From: an uncultured bacterium
GTDB taxonomy: Bacteria; Bacillota; Clostridia; Lachnospirales; Lachnospiraceae
DNA: 64,000 bases
Assembly: GCA_905214875.1 (NCBI GenBank)
Contig: CAJMNR010000016.1
Span: forward strand, 8,533-72,532
Direction of reading: 5' to 3'
Of the stretch, positions 50,986 through 58,874 are shown one piece after another. Below the pieces are notes generated by a model. That model was not told the DNA's origin. It ran no database searches and saw only the letters and a program-made list of their open reading frames with translations. The position numbers were made by a program, and so were the translations under genes. The first letter of the stretch is position 1; each line of letters begins with the position of its first letter.

Positions 50986-51894
50986 ATGCCTCAAATGATA
51001 GACGAGATCAACGCACTAAAGAAAGAAAAGAATGCAGTCATTCTCGCCCACTATTACGTAAATGACGATGTCCAGGCAATTGCTGATTACATAGGGGATT
51101 CCTTTTATTTAAGCAAAATCGCCACACAAGTGGAACAAGATACCATCGTATTTTGCGGAGTATCCTTTATGGGAGAAAGCGCTAAAATACTAAATCCAGA
51201 AAAAACAGTTCTTATGCCAGACGAAAGTGCAGATTGCCCAATGGCACATATGGCAGATGTAGATAAGATTGAAGAAATGAGAGCACAATACGATGACCTT
51301 GCCGTTGTATGTTACATAAACTCAACAAGTGAATTAAAAGCACATTCCGATGTATGTGTTACTTCCTCCAATGCAATCAAAATCGTAAACGCATTACCAA
51401 ATAAAAACATTTATTTTATCCCAGATGAACATTTGGGACAATTCGTTGCAGAAAAATGTCCAGACAAGAACTTTATCTTCAACAAAGGGTTCTGCCATGT
51501 ACATACAAGTATTAGCGTAGAAAACTTAGAGAAAGCAAAAGCTGCAAAACCAAATGCCTTAATTCTTGCTCATCCAGAATGTAAATTAGAAGTTCTGGCA
51601 ATGGCAGACTATATTGGAAGCACTTCTGGAATCATAGACTATGCCACCGAAAGCGATGCAGAAGAATTTATCATTTGCACTGAAATGGGTGTCCTATATG
51701 AATTAAGGCAAAAGAATCCAGACAAGAAATTCTACTCCGTAGGAATTCGCCAATACTGTCCAAATATGAAACGTATTACCGTAGAGAAGGTAAAAAATGC
51801 TCTACTAAATAATGAAACACAAGTTACTGTAAGTGAAGAAAGACGTAAGGCTGCCCTTCGTCCACTTGCAAAAATGTTAGAACTTGCGAAATAG
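50986..51894 (+). CDS. nadA: Quinolinate synthase
   Basis: A 302-residue Fe-S enzyme that condenses iminoaspartate with dihydroxyacetone phosphate to quinolinate. The three cluster cysteines are in DESADCPMA, HPECKLEV and RQYCPNMK. It is the first gene of the de novo NAD operon, under the NiaR-controlled promoter. RBS GGGAG. Confidence 0.95.
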   Translation: MPQMIDEINALKKEKNAVILAHYYVNDDVQAIADYIGDSFYLSKIATQVEQDTIVFCGVSFMGESAKILNPEKTVLMPDESADCPMAHMADVDKIEEMRAQYDDLAVVCYINSTSELKAHSDVCVTSSNAIKIVNALPNKNIYFIPDEHLGQFVAEKCPDKNFIFNKGFCHVHTSISVENLEKAKAAKPNALILAHPECKLEVLAMADYIGSTSGIIDYATESDAEEFIICTEMGVLYELRQKNPDKKFYSVGIRQYCPNMKRITVEKVKNALLNNETQVTVSEERRKAALRPLAKMLELAK

Positions 51895-51902
51895 GTGATT
51901 AT

Positions 51903-53267
51903 ATGAAAACTGAAGCAGATGTAATTATTGTCGGCTGTGGTGTTGCAGGGCTCTTCTGTGCCCTCAACCTTCCTAGAGACAAACAAATCCTAATGATATC
52001 AAAAGACGCCATCGACCATAGCGATTCCTTCTTAGCACAAGGAGGAATCTGCGTCCAACGAAACGATGACGATTACCAAGGATATTTTGAAGATACGATG
52101 AGAGCAGGACACTATGAAAATGACCCTGACTCCGTAGAGATTATGATTCGCTCCTCACGTGAAATCATCAACGACTTACTCCACTATGGAGTTGATTTCG
52201 AACGTGAAAATGGCGAATTAATTTATACAAGAGAAGGTGCACACAGAGTCAACCGAATCCTCTTCCATAAAGACATTACCGGAAAAGAAATCACGTCTAA
52301 GCTTCTTGCCAGTGTAGAAAAACTTGATAACGTTACAATCAAAGAATACTGTACCATGGTAGATATTATCGAGCAAGATAACACATGCTATGGTGTCGTT
52401 GTAAGAGAACAAGATGACTCACTGACAACCATTACTGCCCCATATACGGTATTTGCCTGTGGCGGCATAGGTGGACTCTATGACAATAGCACAAACTTCC
52501 CTCATTTAACAGGAGATGCACTTGCCATTGCATTAAATCATGACATCGAATTAGAGAACCCTGACTACATACAGATTCATCCGACTACCCTCTATTCCAA
52601 AAAACCAGGCAGACGCTTCCTGATTTCAGAATCCGTTCGTGGGGAAGGTGCCATTCTGCTAAATAAAAATAAAGAACGTTTCGTCAATGAACTTCTACCT
52701 CGTGATATCGTTACAAAAGAGATTCACAAGCAGATGAAAAAAGATAATATGCCTTATGTCTGGCTATCCATGGAACCAATTGACCATGATGAGATTATCA
52801 GACATTTTCCAAATATCTATGAACGCTGCTTGGAAGAAGGATATGATCCAACAAAAGAATGTATTCCTGTCGTACCAAGCCAACACTATTTTATGGGCGG
52901 CATCCATGTAGATCTTGATAGCAAGACAACGATGGAAAACCTATTTGCAGTTGGTGAAACAAGCTGTAACGGCGTACATGGTGCCAATCGTTTAGCAAGC
53001 AACTCCCTATTAGAGAGCCTTGTGTTTGCCAAACGTGCAGCCTTACACATGACAAATGGATTTGAATCCTGCTATCCACAATACCTAAAGGCATTAGCAA
53101 ACGATATTATCTCCACCGTATCACTTTCCGACTATGCAGACAAAGAACAATTACAAGCAACTTATAAACAAATGATATTAGAAGAAATTGAAAGGATGAA
53201 GAAAGAACATGAACAATCAGATCACCATGAAGTTAAACGCAGATCAGTTAATTATGCAGGCGCTTAG
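51903..53267 (+). CDS. nadB: L-aspartate oxidase
   Basis: A 454-residue FAD enzyme that oxidises aspartate to iminoaspartate for NadA. FAD site VGCGVAGLFCALN (about 10-22), active-site region QGGICVQ, HPTTLY and the Arg-containing SVRGEGAIL are present, along with TSCNGVHGANRLASNSLLE. It is shorter than the E. coli enzyme (540), lacking much of the C-terminal helical domain, as in other clostridia. It starts 8 nt after nadA and overlaps nadC by 59 nt. Confidence 0.94.
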   Translation: MKTEADVIIVGCGVAGLFCALNLPRDKQILMISKDAIDHSDSFLAQGGICVQRNDDDYQGYFEDTMRAGHYENDPDSVEIMIRSSREIINDLLHYGVDFERENGELIYTREGAHRVNRILFHKDITGKEITSKLLASVEKLDNVTIKEYCTMVDIIEQDNTCYGVVVREQDDSLTTITAPYTVFACGGIGGLYDNSTNFPHLTGDALAIALNHDIELENPDYIQIHPTTLYSKKPGRRFLISESVRGEGAILLNKNKERFVNELLPRDIVTKEIHKQMKKDNMPYVWLSMEPIDHDEIIRHFPNIYERCLEEGYDPTKECIPVVPSQHYFMGGIHVDLDSKTTMENLFAVGETSCNGVHGANRLASNSLLESLVFAKRAALHMTNGFESCYPQYLKALANDIISTVSLSDYADKEQLQATYKQMILEEIERMKKEHEQSDHHEVKRRSVNYAGA

Positions 53268-54063
53268 AGAAGATATCACAAGTGAAGATATTACAACCAA
53301 CGCAGTAATGCCCGAAAAACAAGATGGCGAAGTAGACTTAATCTGTAAAGAAGACGGTATCATTGCCGGCCTTTCAGTCTTCTCCCGCGTCTTTGAATTA
53401 TTAGACGATACTACCTGTGTCGAGCTTTATGTAAAGGATGGTGATTCTGTACATAAGGGCCAATTGATGGGAAAGGTAAAAGGTGACATTCGTGTCCTTC
53501 TTTCAGGAGAACGTGTTGCATTAAACTACTTACAACGTATGAGTGGAATCGCTACTTATACCAACTCCATCGCATCACTTTTAAAAGGCTCCAAGACAAA
53601 GCTACTAGATACACGTAAGACAACTCCAAACATGAGGCTCTTTGAAAAATATGCGGTTAAAGTTGGTGGCGGTCATAATCACCGCTACAACCTATCTGAT
53701 GGAATCTTATTAAAGGACAACCATATCGGAGCTGCCGGAAGCATTACAAAAGCAATTGCCATGGCAAAGGACTACGCTTCTTTTGTTCGTAAAATTGAAG
53801 TCGAAGTAGAAAACCTTGATATGGTAAAGGAAGCCGTTGAAGCTGGCGCTGACATTATCATGCTTGATAACATGTCCCATGATATGATGAAGGAAGCAAT
53901 TGCATTTATCGATGGAAGAGCCGAAACCGAATGTTCTGGAAATGTAACAAAAGAGAATATTAAGAATATTATCGATCTTGGTGTTGATTATGTATCCAGT
54001 GGTGCTCTCACTCACTCTGCACCAATCATGGATATCTCACTAAAAAACTTACATGCAGTATAG
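53209..54063 (+). CDS. nadC: Quinolinate phosphoribosyltransferase (nicotinate-nucleotide pyrophosphorylase)
   Basis: A 284-residue enzyme that makes nicotinate mononucleotide from quinolinate and PRPP. Motifs LLDTRKTTPNMR, KVGGGHNHR and LLKDNHI are diagnostic. The start at 53209 lies inside the end of nadB; a later ATG at 53227 lacks a ribosome site. The overlap suggests coupled translation. Confidence 0.94.
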   Translation: MNNQITMKLNADQLIMQALREDITSEDITTNAVMPEKQDGEVDLICKEDGIIAGLSVFSRVFELLDDTTCVELYVKDGDSVHKGQLMGKVKGDIRVLLSGERVALNYLQRMSGIATYTNSIASLLKGSKTKLLDTRKTTPNMRLFEKYAVKVGGGHNHRYNLSDGILLKDNHIGAAGSITKAIAMAKDYASFVRKIEVEVENLDMVKEAVEAGADIIMLDNMSHDMMKEAIAFIDGRAETECSGNVTKENIKNIIDLGVDYVSSGALTHSAPIMDISLKNLHAV

Positions 54064-54100
54064 GCCGAAACTATTGTTTTAAGAAAGGAACCTTTTAATT

Positions 54101-54604
54101 ATGACTGGAATCGAACGTAGGGAACAAATTCTTGATTCATTAAATGACAGTACGGTTCCTATTTCTGGGACAGAACTAGCCAGGCAATTTTCCGTCAGCA
54201 GGCAGGTCATCGTACAAGACATTGCCGTACTCCGTGCTTCTGGCTACGATATCTTTTCCACCAATAAAGGATATTTGTTAAGACAAAAGGCCGTACATAA
54301 GCGTGTCATCAAATTAATACATCAAGAAGACCAGATTCAAGAAGAGCTTACAACGATTGTTGACCTTGGTGGAAAGATTGAAGACATCTTCATTTATCAC
54401 AGCCTTTATGGAAAACTTCGTGCTGAACTCTCCATAAAATCACGTCGTGACATCGATAACTTTTTACATGAGTATGAAAATGATTCTGCCAATCCTATGA
54501 AATCGACGACTCTTTCAACTCATTACCATACAGTGCTAGCCGATTCCGAAGAGACACTCAATCTCATCGAAGACTCTCTAAAGAAAAAGCATTTAGCATT
54601 CTAG
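54101..54604 (+). CDS. niaR: Niacin-responsive repressor NiaR
   Basis: A 167-residue regulator with an N-terminal HTH_11 domain (ISGTELARQFSVSRQVIVQDI) and a C-terminal 3H domain with its conserved histidines (YHSLYG; STHYHTV). It should repress the nad operon when niacin is present. The operator overlaps the promoter of its own operon, closing a feedback loop. The last four codons plus stop are tandemly duplicated (54590-54619). Confidence 0.93.
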   Translation: MTGIERREQILDSLNDSTVPISGTELARQFSVSRQVIVQDIAVLRASGYDIFSTNKGYLLRQKAVHKRVIKLIHQEDQIQEELTTIVDLGGKIEDIFIYHSLYGKLRAELSIKSRRDIDNFLHEYENDSANPMKSTTLSTHYHTVLADSEETLNLIEDSLKKKHLAF

Positions 54605-54619
54605 CATTTAGCATTCTAA
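54590..54619 (+). repeat. 15-bp tandem duplication across the niaR stop
   Basis: CATTTAGCATTCTAG is followed directly by CATTTAGCATTCTAA, repeating the last four codons and the stop in frame. Confidence 0.93.
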
Positions 54620-54648
54620 TAAAACTAACGAAACACGCATAAATATAA

Positions 54649-54702
54649 GGCAGGCATGCCATAGATGACAAGGATCACCTATGACATGCCTGCCGCTTTT
54701 TT
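54649..54702. terminator. Terminator between niaR and the Crp-family gene
   Basis: GGCAGGCATG pairs with CATGCCTGCC, with further inner pairing (ATAGRTGA/TCACCTAT), then GCTTTTTT on the plus strand. It lies between converging genes. Confidence 0.9.
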
Positions 54703-54742
54703 GTATATCAAAATCGTATTAGCTCATCTAAAAACAGCCCAC

Positions 54743-55465
54743 TTAATCTACGATTTCTGAGATATAGCTTTTTAAACGAAGATAATCTTCTTTTGTTATG
54801 AGAATCTTATTTCCCTTCTTTCGAACACAGCCTTTTTCCATTAAGTTGGCTAACGATCTGGTGATTGTCTTAACGCTTACGCCAGTGCAATCCGAAAGGT
54901 CCTGTCTTGTAAGTCTTACCTGGCAGAGTCCGTCCATTTCAAATTGATCGTAGTAATTCACCATAAAATATGCCAGACGGTCTACGGCTTGCATGAAAAG
55001 ATATACACGCTCTCTTCTGGACTGGTTCATAAGATGAAGTGCTGTTTGAGAAGACTCGATAAATAATGCCGTTACATCTTCTTTTACCCATTTTTCGTAT
55101 ACTACCTTCGGAAGCTTGATCAGCCTGCAAGAAGTGGATGCCATAAGTGTCGTCTTATAAGTTGTCTCATTTAATAACACTTCCAATGCCCCAAAGGCGA
55201 TTACTGGCTGGAACCACATAAAGTTATAAATGGCACCTTGGATACGAAAATCGGTTGCTTTAACAAATCCTTCTACTAACAGATAAACATTAAGCACTTT
55301 TGAATTCTCTGTAATAAAGATATCATTTTTTTCTAATGCAACAACAGAACAGGAGTCATAAACCCATTCCGGCGCATTTTTAAAGTACTCCTTCATATAT
55401 TCTTTCGTCCTCATATCGAGCGACTCGAATACCGATTGGATTTCTTTATACTTTGAGCTATTCAT
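54743..55465 (-). CDS. Crp/Fnr-family regulator
   Basis: A 240-residue regulator. The N-terminal cyclic-nucleotide-like beta-barrel is about 35-130 (VVALEKNDIFITENSKVLNVYLLVEG). The C-terminal winged HTH is LTRQDLSDCTGVSVKTITRSL (about 184-204). The N-terminal FNR Fe-S cysteines are absent. It follows the BMP lipoprotein gene by 24 nt, so it is likely co-transcribed. The effector is unknown. Confidence 0.9.
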   Translation of the reverse strand: MNSSKYKEIQSVFESLDMRTKEYMKEYFKNAPEWVYDSCSVVALEKNDIFITENSKVLNVYLLVEGFVKATDFRIQGAIYNFMWFQPVIAFGALEVLLNETTYKTTLMASTSCRLIKLPKVVYEKWVKEDVTALFIESSQTALHLMNQSRRERVYLFMQAVDRLAYFMVNYYDQFEMDGLCQVRLTRQDLSDCTGVSVKTITRSLANLMEKGCVRKKGNKILITKEDYLRLKSYISEIVD

Positions 55466-55489
55466 GGTTATGACTCCCTTATCTTGTTA

Positions 55490-56581
55490 CTATTCGATTA
55501 CATTAACTTTTACTAAATCTAAAGTTAAATCTTTTACAGTTTTTGCATCACTGTCAGTTTTGATTGTAACTTTACCATCTTTAAGTTCTTTGTAAATCGC
55601 ATCGTATTGTTCTTGGTTGAATGTGTTGAATTTTGAAGTACTCATTGGAAGTAAAACGCTGTCATTTGTTGCATCAAGGACTTCGCTTGTACCTTTTTTA
55701 AGAGTTCCTGCATATTCATCTCCTAAGAAATCGTAAACTGTTTTGTTGATATTTTTCATAGCGGAAGTGATTACTGTATCAGATTCACTTGCTTGATCGA
55801 TATCTACACCAATTACTTTACCTTTGTTAGCTTCTGCTGCGCTCATTACGGAGTTACCTACAGAACCACCACATGCGAAGATTACTTCTGTACCGTTAGT
55901 GTACCAAGAAGCTGCCTTAGATTGGTTTTCTGGAGTTGCATCAAAGTTTCCTGTGTAATTATAGTTAACTTTAACTTCGTCTTTCTTTAAGCCAAGTTCT
56001 TTTGCTGCGTATTCAGCACCTTGAACATAACCATAACCGAAACGTACTACGGAAGGAACAGCCATTCCACCCATGAAACCTAAGTTTCTGTAACCATCTT
56101 TAACTGCTGCATAACCTGCTAAGAAACCTGCTTGTTCTTCAGCATAAGTATAAGCAATTACATTATCAGAGATAACTGGATTATCTTTTTCATCTGTTGG
56201 CGTACCATCTAATTGAATGAAAGTTACATCTTTATGTTTTTCTTGAACGTTATATAATGGTACAGAGAATAAGTATCCTGGACATACAACGATTTTCGCT
56301 CCACCAGCGATTGCTAATTCCATTGCATTTTGAATTGCGCTATCAGAAGAATCACTTGGTTTATAGTCTTTGTATGTGATACCATTTTCATCAGCATATT
56401 GTTTTAAACCTTCCCAAGCACCTTGGTTAAAAGATTTATCATCGATTGATCCTGTTGCACATACTAACGCGATTTCCGCCCCATTTGATTTGCCGCTTTC
56501 AGAATCTTTCTTTGATCCACAACCAACAACAGTGATTGCAAGCATAGAAACCATGCATAATAAAGAAACTAATTTTTTCAT
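55490..56581 (-). CDS. BMP/PnrA-family nucleoside-binding lipoprotein
   Basis: A 363-residue ABC solute-binding protein with lipobox VVGCGSKK. The BMP-family pattern runs GSIDDKSFNQGAWEGLKQY, then GAKIVVCPGYLF, GFLAGYAA, GFMGGMAVP and GVDIDQ. Relatives (PnrA/TmpC, BmpA) bind purine nucleosides. No ATPase or permease gene is adjacent, so the partners must be elsewhere, or it may act as a sensor for the co-transcribed Crp-family regulator. RBS AAGGAG. Confidence 0.92.
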   Translation of the reverse strand: MKKLVSLLCMVSMLAITVVGCGSKKDSESGKSNGAEIALVCATGSIDDKSFNQGAWEGLKQYADENGITYKDYKPSDSSDSAIQNAMELAIAGGAKIVVCPGYLFSVPLYNVQEKHKDVTFIQLDGTPTDEKDNPVISDNVIAYTYAEEQAGFLAGYAAVKDGYRNLGFMGGMAVPSVVRFGYGYVQGAEYAAKELGLKKDEVKVNYNYTGNFDATPENQSKAASWYTNGTEVIFACGGSVGNSVMSAAEANKGKVIGVDIDQASESDTVITSAMKNINKTVYDFLGDEYAGTLKKGTSEVLDATNDSVLLPMSTSKFNTFNQEQYDAIYKELKDGKVTIKTDSDAKTVKDLTLDLVKVNVIE

Positions 56582-56722
56582 ATTATCTCCTTCTTTTCTT
56601 TAGAAATTCACTTAAATTTAAGTATATATTTCTTTCTCTCGTTTTAGTAAGGCCATTATATCCTAAAATAGCATAACCAAAAAAGGACAAATGTCCCATA
56701 CCACATTTTTCCACTTTTTGCA

Positions 56723-56751
56723 TTGACAAAATAATCATGAAATCCTATAAT
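56723..56751 (+). promoter_or_regulatory. Consensus sigma-A promoter for an orphan RNA
   Basis: TTGACA (56723-56728), 17 bp, TATAAT (56746-56751). Both hexamers are perfect and point right, while both flanking genes point left. Confidence 0.9.
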
Positions 56752-56757
56752 TTTATT

Positions 56758-56868
56758 TAAGTTAAATCAATATATTAAATTAATTTTATATCGCCCACAA
56801 TATTAGCTCCTGTATATTTACCCTCTATATAGTTCGTTTTACTATATAATGATACAGGAGTATTTTTT
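56758..56868 (+). ncRNA. Candidate small RNA with own promoter and terminator
   Basis: About 110 nt from the predicted start to a terminator. The stem CTCCTGTAT/ATACAGGAG (56807-56815 with 56852-56860) holds an inner TATATAG/CTATATA stem and is followed by a run of T (56863-56868). The 5' half is A/U-rich and probably unpaired. No ribosome site or frame of useful length. It matches no RNA family I recognise. Confidence 0.72.
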
Positions 56869-56908
56869 ATTGTTATGAAAGTTTTTATTTGTCTACATAT
56901 ATGAAAAA

Positions 56909-56944
56909 GAAGGTAGCGTACCGAAAGGTACGCTACCTTCTTTT
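56909..56944 (-). terminator. Terminator after the DUF2752 gene
   Basis: A perfect 14-bp stem GAAGGTAGCGTACC with a 4-nt loop, followed by a short T-run. Confidence 0.9.
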
Positions 56945-56956
56945 CCATATATGTTT

Positions 56957-57346
56957 CTAGTTTAAATACGAATACATTGGGATGTTTCGAACGATTCCCC
57001 ATATCATCAGTATAAAAACGATTACGCCTAGGAGAACAGTCTCTACTTTCTTAAGCTTCCTGTCCCCGTTCTTTATATAACGATATCCTTGTACTAAAAA
57101 TACTACGATTAGAATTGGCAGCAAACCAAACAAAACCCTATTTGCATAAAAAGCATTTTTTACGTGACCTTGCATTAATTCGATTGCCATATGGCTGACG
57201 CCACATCCGGGACATCGAAATCCTGTAACCTTACGAATCGGACAAGGAATACCAATTCCCGTCTTGCTCATAAAAAGTCCATAAATCAGTCCAAGCACAA
57301 GTAAAATACCTAAATGCTTTAAACTATCAATAATACGTTCTCTCAT
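56957..57346 (-). CDS. DUF2752 membrane protein
   Basis: A 129-residue protein with about three membrane helices and the DUF2752 core GIPCPIRKVTGFRCPGCGVSHMAIEL (cysteines about 34, 45 and 48). The function of the family is unknown. Its ATG overlaps the stop of the upstream gene (TAATG), so the two are translationally coupled. Confidence 0.87.
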   Translation of the reverse strand: MRERIIDSLKHLGILLVLGLIYGLFMSKTGIGIPCPIRKVTGFRCPGCGVSHMAIELMQGHVKNAFYANRVLFGLLPILIVVFLVQGYRYIKNGDRKLKKVETVLLGVIVFILMIWGIVRNIPMYSYLN

Positions 57347-57939
57347 TATTCCATATTCGCGAATTTGTTTATTTCATTCTGCATTAAGCAATATGCTATT
57401 ATGCTTAATCCAAATACAGATAATAGTAAATACAAGATTCCTGAATTCGCTGATGGAATTCCTCTAGACTGTTTTGCATAATCTAACTTTTCACCTTGTT
57501 TATATGCCCAATAGATTCCATAAATTCCACAAGTGAGAATGGTCCATAATATAGCCATTCCACCAGATGTCTTATAATCACCTGCAAGAGCATTTGCATC
57601 ATCTGTTAATGTTACAAACCAATAAATACCGTAAATACCACAAGATATAATTGAAAAAATAATGCATAGTGCAATATTTCTATACTTGATTGGTACATTC
57701 TGTGGTGCTTTCGGTTGATCATAAAAATTATTATTATAATTTATATTGTTATATGTGTTTTGGTTATTTCCCGCATATCCCGTTGCCTTTCCACAGTTAA
57801 AACAACTTGCTTGCCCTGGATTAATTGGTGCACCGCATCCTTGACAATAACTATTGCCTTCTCCTCTTGGTGTACCGCAACGGAAACAAAAGCTTGCATT
57901 CGGATCTTCATAAATGTTGCCGCAATTCTTACAATACAT
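57346..57939 (-). CDS. Double zinc-ribbon DUF4234 membrane protein
   Basis: A 197-residue protein. Two zinc ribbons built from four CxxC pairs occupy residues 3-50 (CKNCG, CFRCG, CQGCG, CFNCG). An Asn/Tyr-rich linker follows, then a DUF4234 region of three or four helices with two CGIYGIYW motifs (about 105 and 143). It forms a two-gene unit with the DUF2752 protein. The role is unknown; membrane anchoring of a zinc-ribbon module is inferred. RBS GGGAGG. Confidence 0.85.
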   Translation of the reverse strand: MYCKNCGNIYEDPNASFCFRCGTPRGEGNSYCQGCGAPINPGQASCFNCGKATGYAGNNQNTYNNINYNNNFYDQPKAPQNVPIKYRNIALCIIFSIISCGIYGIYWFVTLTDDANALAGDYKTSGGMAILWTILTCGIYGIYWAYKQGEKLDYAKQSRGIPSANSGILYLLLSVFGLSIIAYCLMQNEINKFANME

Positions 57940-57990
57940 TATGTATCCTCCCTTAAATGATATTTATATACTAAAAGTATATCATATCCG

Positions 57991-58758
57991 TTATTTCACA
58001 TCAATTAAATCGTAAAACACATTCTCTGAAATGATATTAATATCATTTCCTTTTTCTTTCAGTTCTTCCGCTCTTCTTTGCTTATTACTCTTTCCACTAT
58101 CGATGTTGGAGCAATAATCATGATTTCCTAAGATCAGATAATTTGTCTTAGATGTTACCCGTTCGGCATGTGTTCCACCTAATCCTTCTAGTAATTGGAT
58201 GGCTGCCTTTCGGTCCATTCGCTGTAGTTTTCCTGTAAAGACACAGATTCGGTCTTCAAATGGACAGATGCTTTTAATCGTTTCACACTCATTTTTTATC
58301 TGTTCAATTAATTCTGCTATCATATTCACTTCTTTTTGATTTCCGATTGTTTCTTCGATATGTAATTGACTGCATACAGCCTCAAGTGTATAGTTTACTT
58401 TCATAAGCCGCTGTTGTCGAAAGACTTCTTTTATATCCAAATAATCATTGGTAAATGGGCGTTCCAAATATGTATTGTATGCATCATAAATAAAATTAAT
58501 TGCAAGATCCAGTTGATATCCTATTACTGGTATATTGCCTACAAACTGGCTAAATCGTTTAATTACGTCCTTAAGTGTGTTCTTGTTTTCCTCTACTTCT
58601 TCAAAAAAACGATCGACCTCATTTTCACCAAGACATCGCATTGCCGCTATAGAATCTACGCGGTCATAATATGGATCGGCGCCTGTCGTCTTTATATGTA
58701 GCACTATGTAATCATTTGGTATTTCAGTCAGTATATGTCCTTTCCGTTCTCTATTCAT
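57991..58758 (-). CDS. BRCT protein with degenerate DEDDh exonuclease domain
   Basis: A 255-residue protein. Residues 1-155 align with DnaQ-type exonucleases (YIVLHIKTTGADPYYDRVDS) but catalytic residues are lost: the D-x-E of motif I is H-x-K, motif II GHNxxFD is GYQLDLA, and the motif III H/D pair is not seen. Residues 170-253 form a BRCT domain (ICVFTGKL, then LLEGLGGTHAERVTSKTNYLILG). It is probably a DNA-end or repair-protein binder rather than a nuclease. RBS GGAGG lies 8 nt upstream. Confidence 0.8.
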   Translation of the reverse strand: MNRERKGHILTEIPNDYIVLHIKTTGADPYYDRVDSIAAMRCLGENEVDRFFEEVEENKNTLKDVIKRFSQFVGNIPVIGYQLDLAINFIYDAYNTYLERPFTNDYLDIKEVFRQQRLMKVNYTLEAVCSQLHIEETIGNQKEVNMIAELIEQIKNECETIKSICPFEDRICVFTGKLQRMDRKAAIQLLEGLGGTHAERVTSKTNYLILGNHDYCSNIDSGKSNKQRRAEELKEKGNDINIISENVFYDLIDVK

Positions 58759-58820
58759 TTTACTTCCTCCGATGTACTGTCTACCAATAACTGTACCGAA
58801 TTCTCATTAATTAATCAAGA

Positions 58821-58860
58821 GGAACTGACACAATTTTCAAAATACACTGTGCAGTTCCCC
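58821..58860. repeat. Hairpin between the chemoreceptor and BRCT genes
   Basis: GGAACTG-A-CACA pairs with GTG-C-AGTTCC; no good T-run follows on the minus strand, so it is a weak terminator at best. Confidence 0.45.
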
Positions 58861-58874
58861 TTAATTCTTAATTC

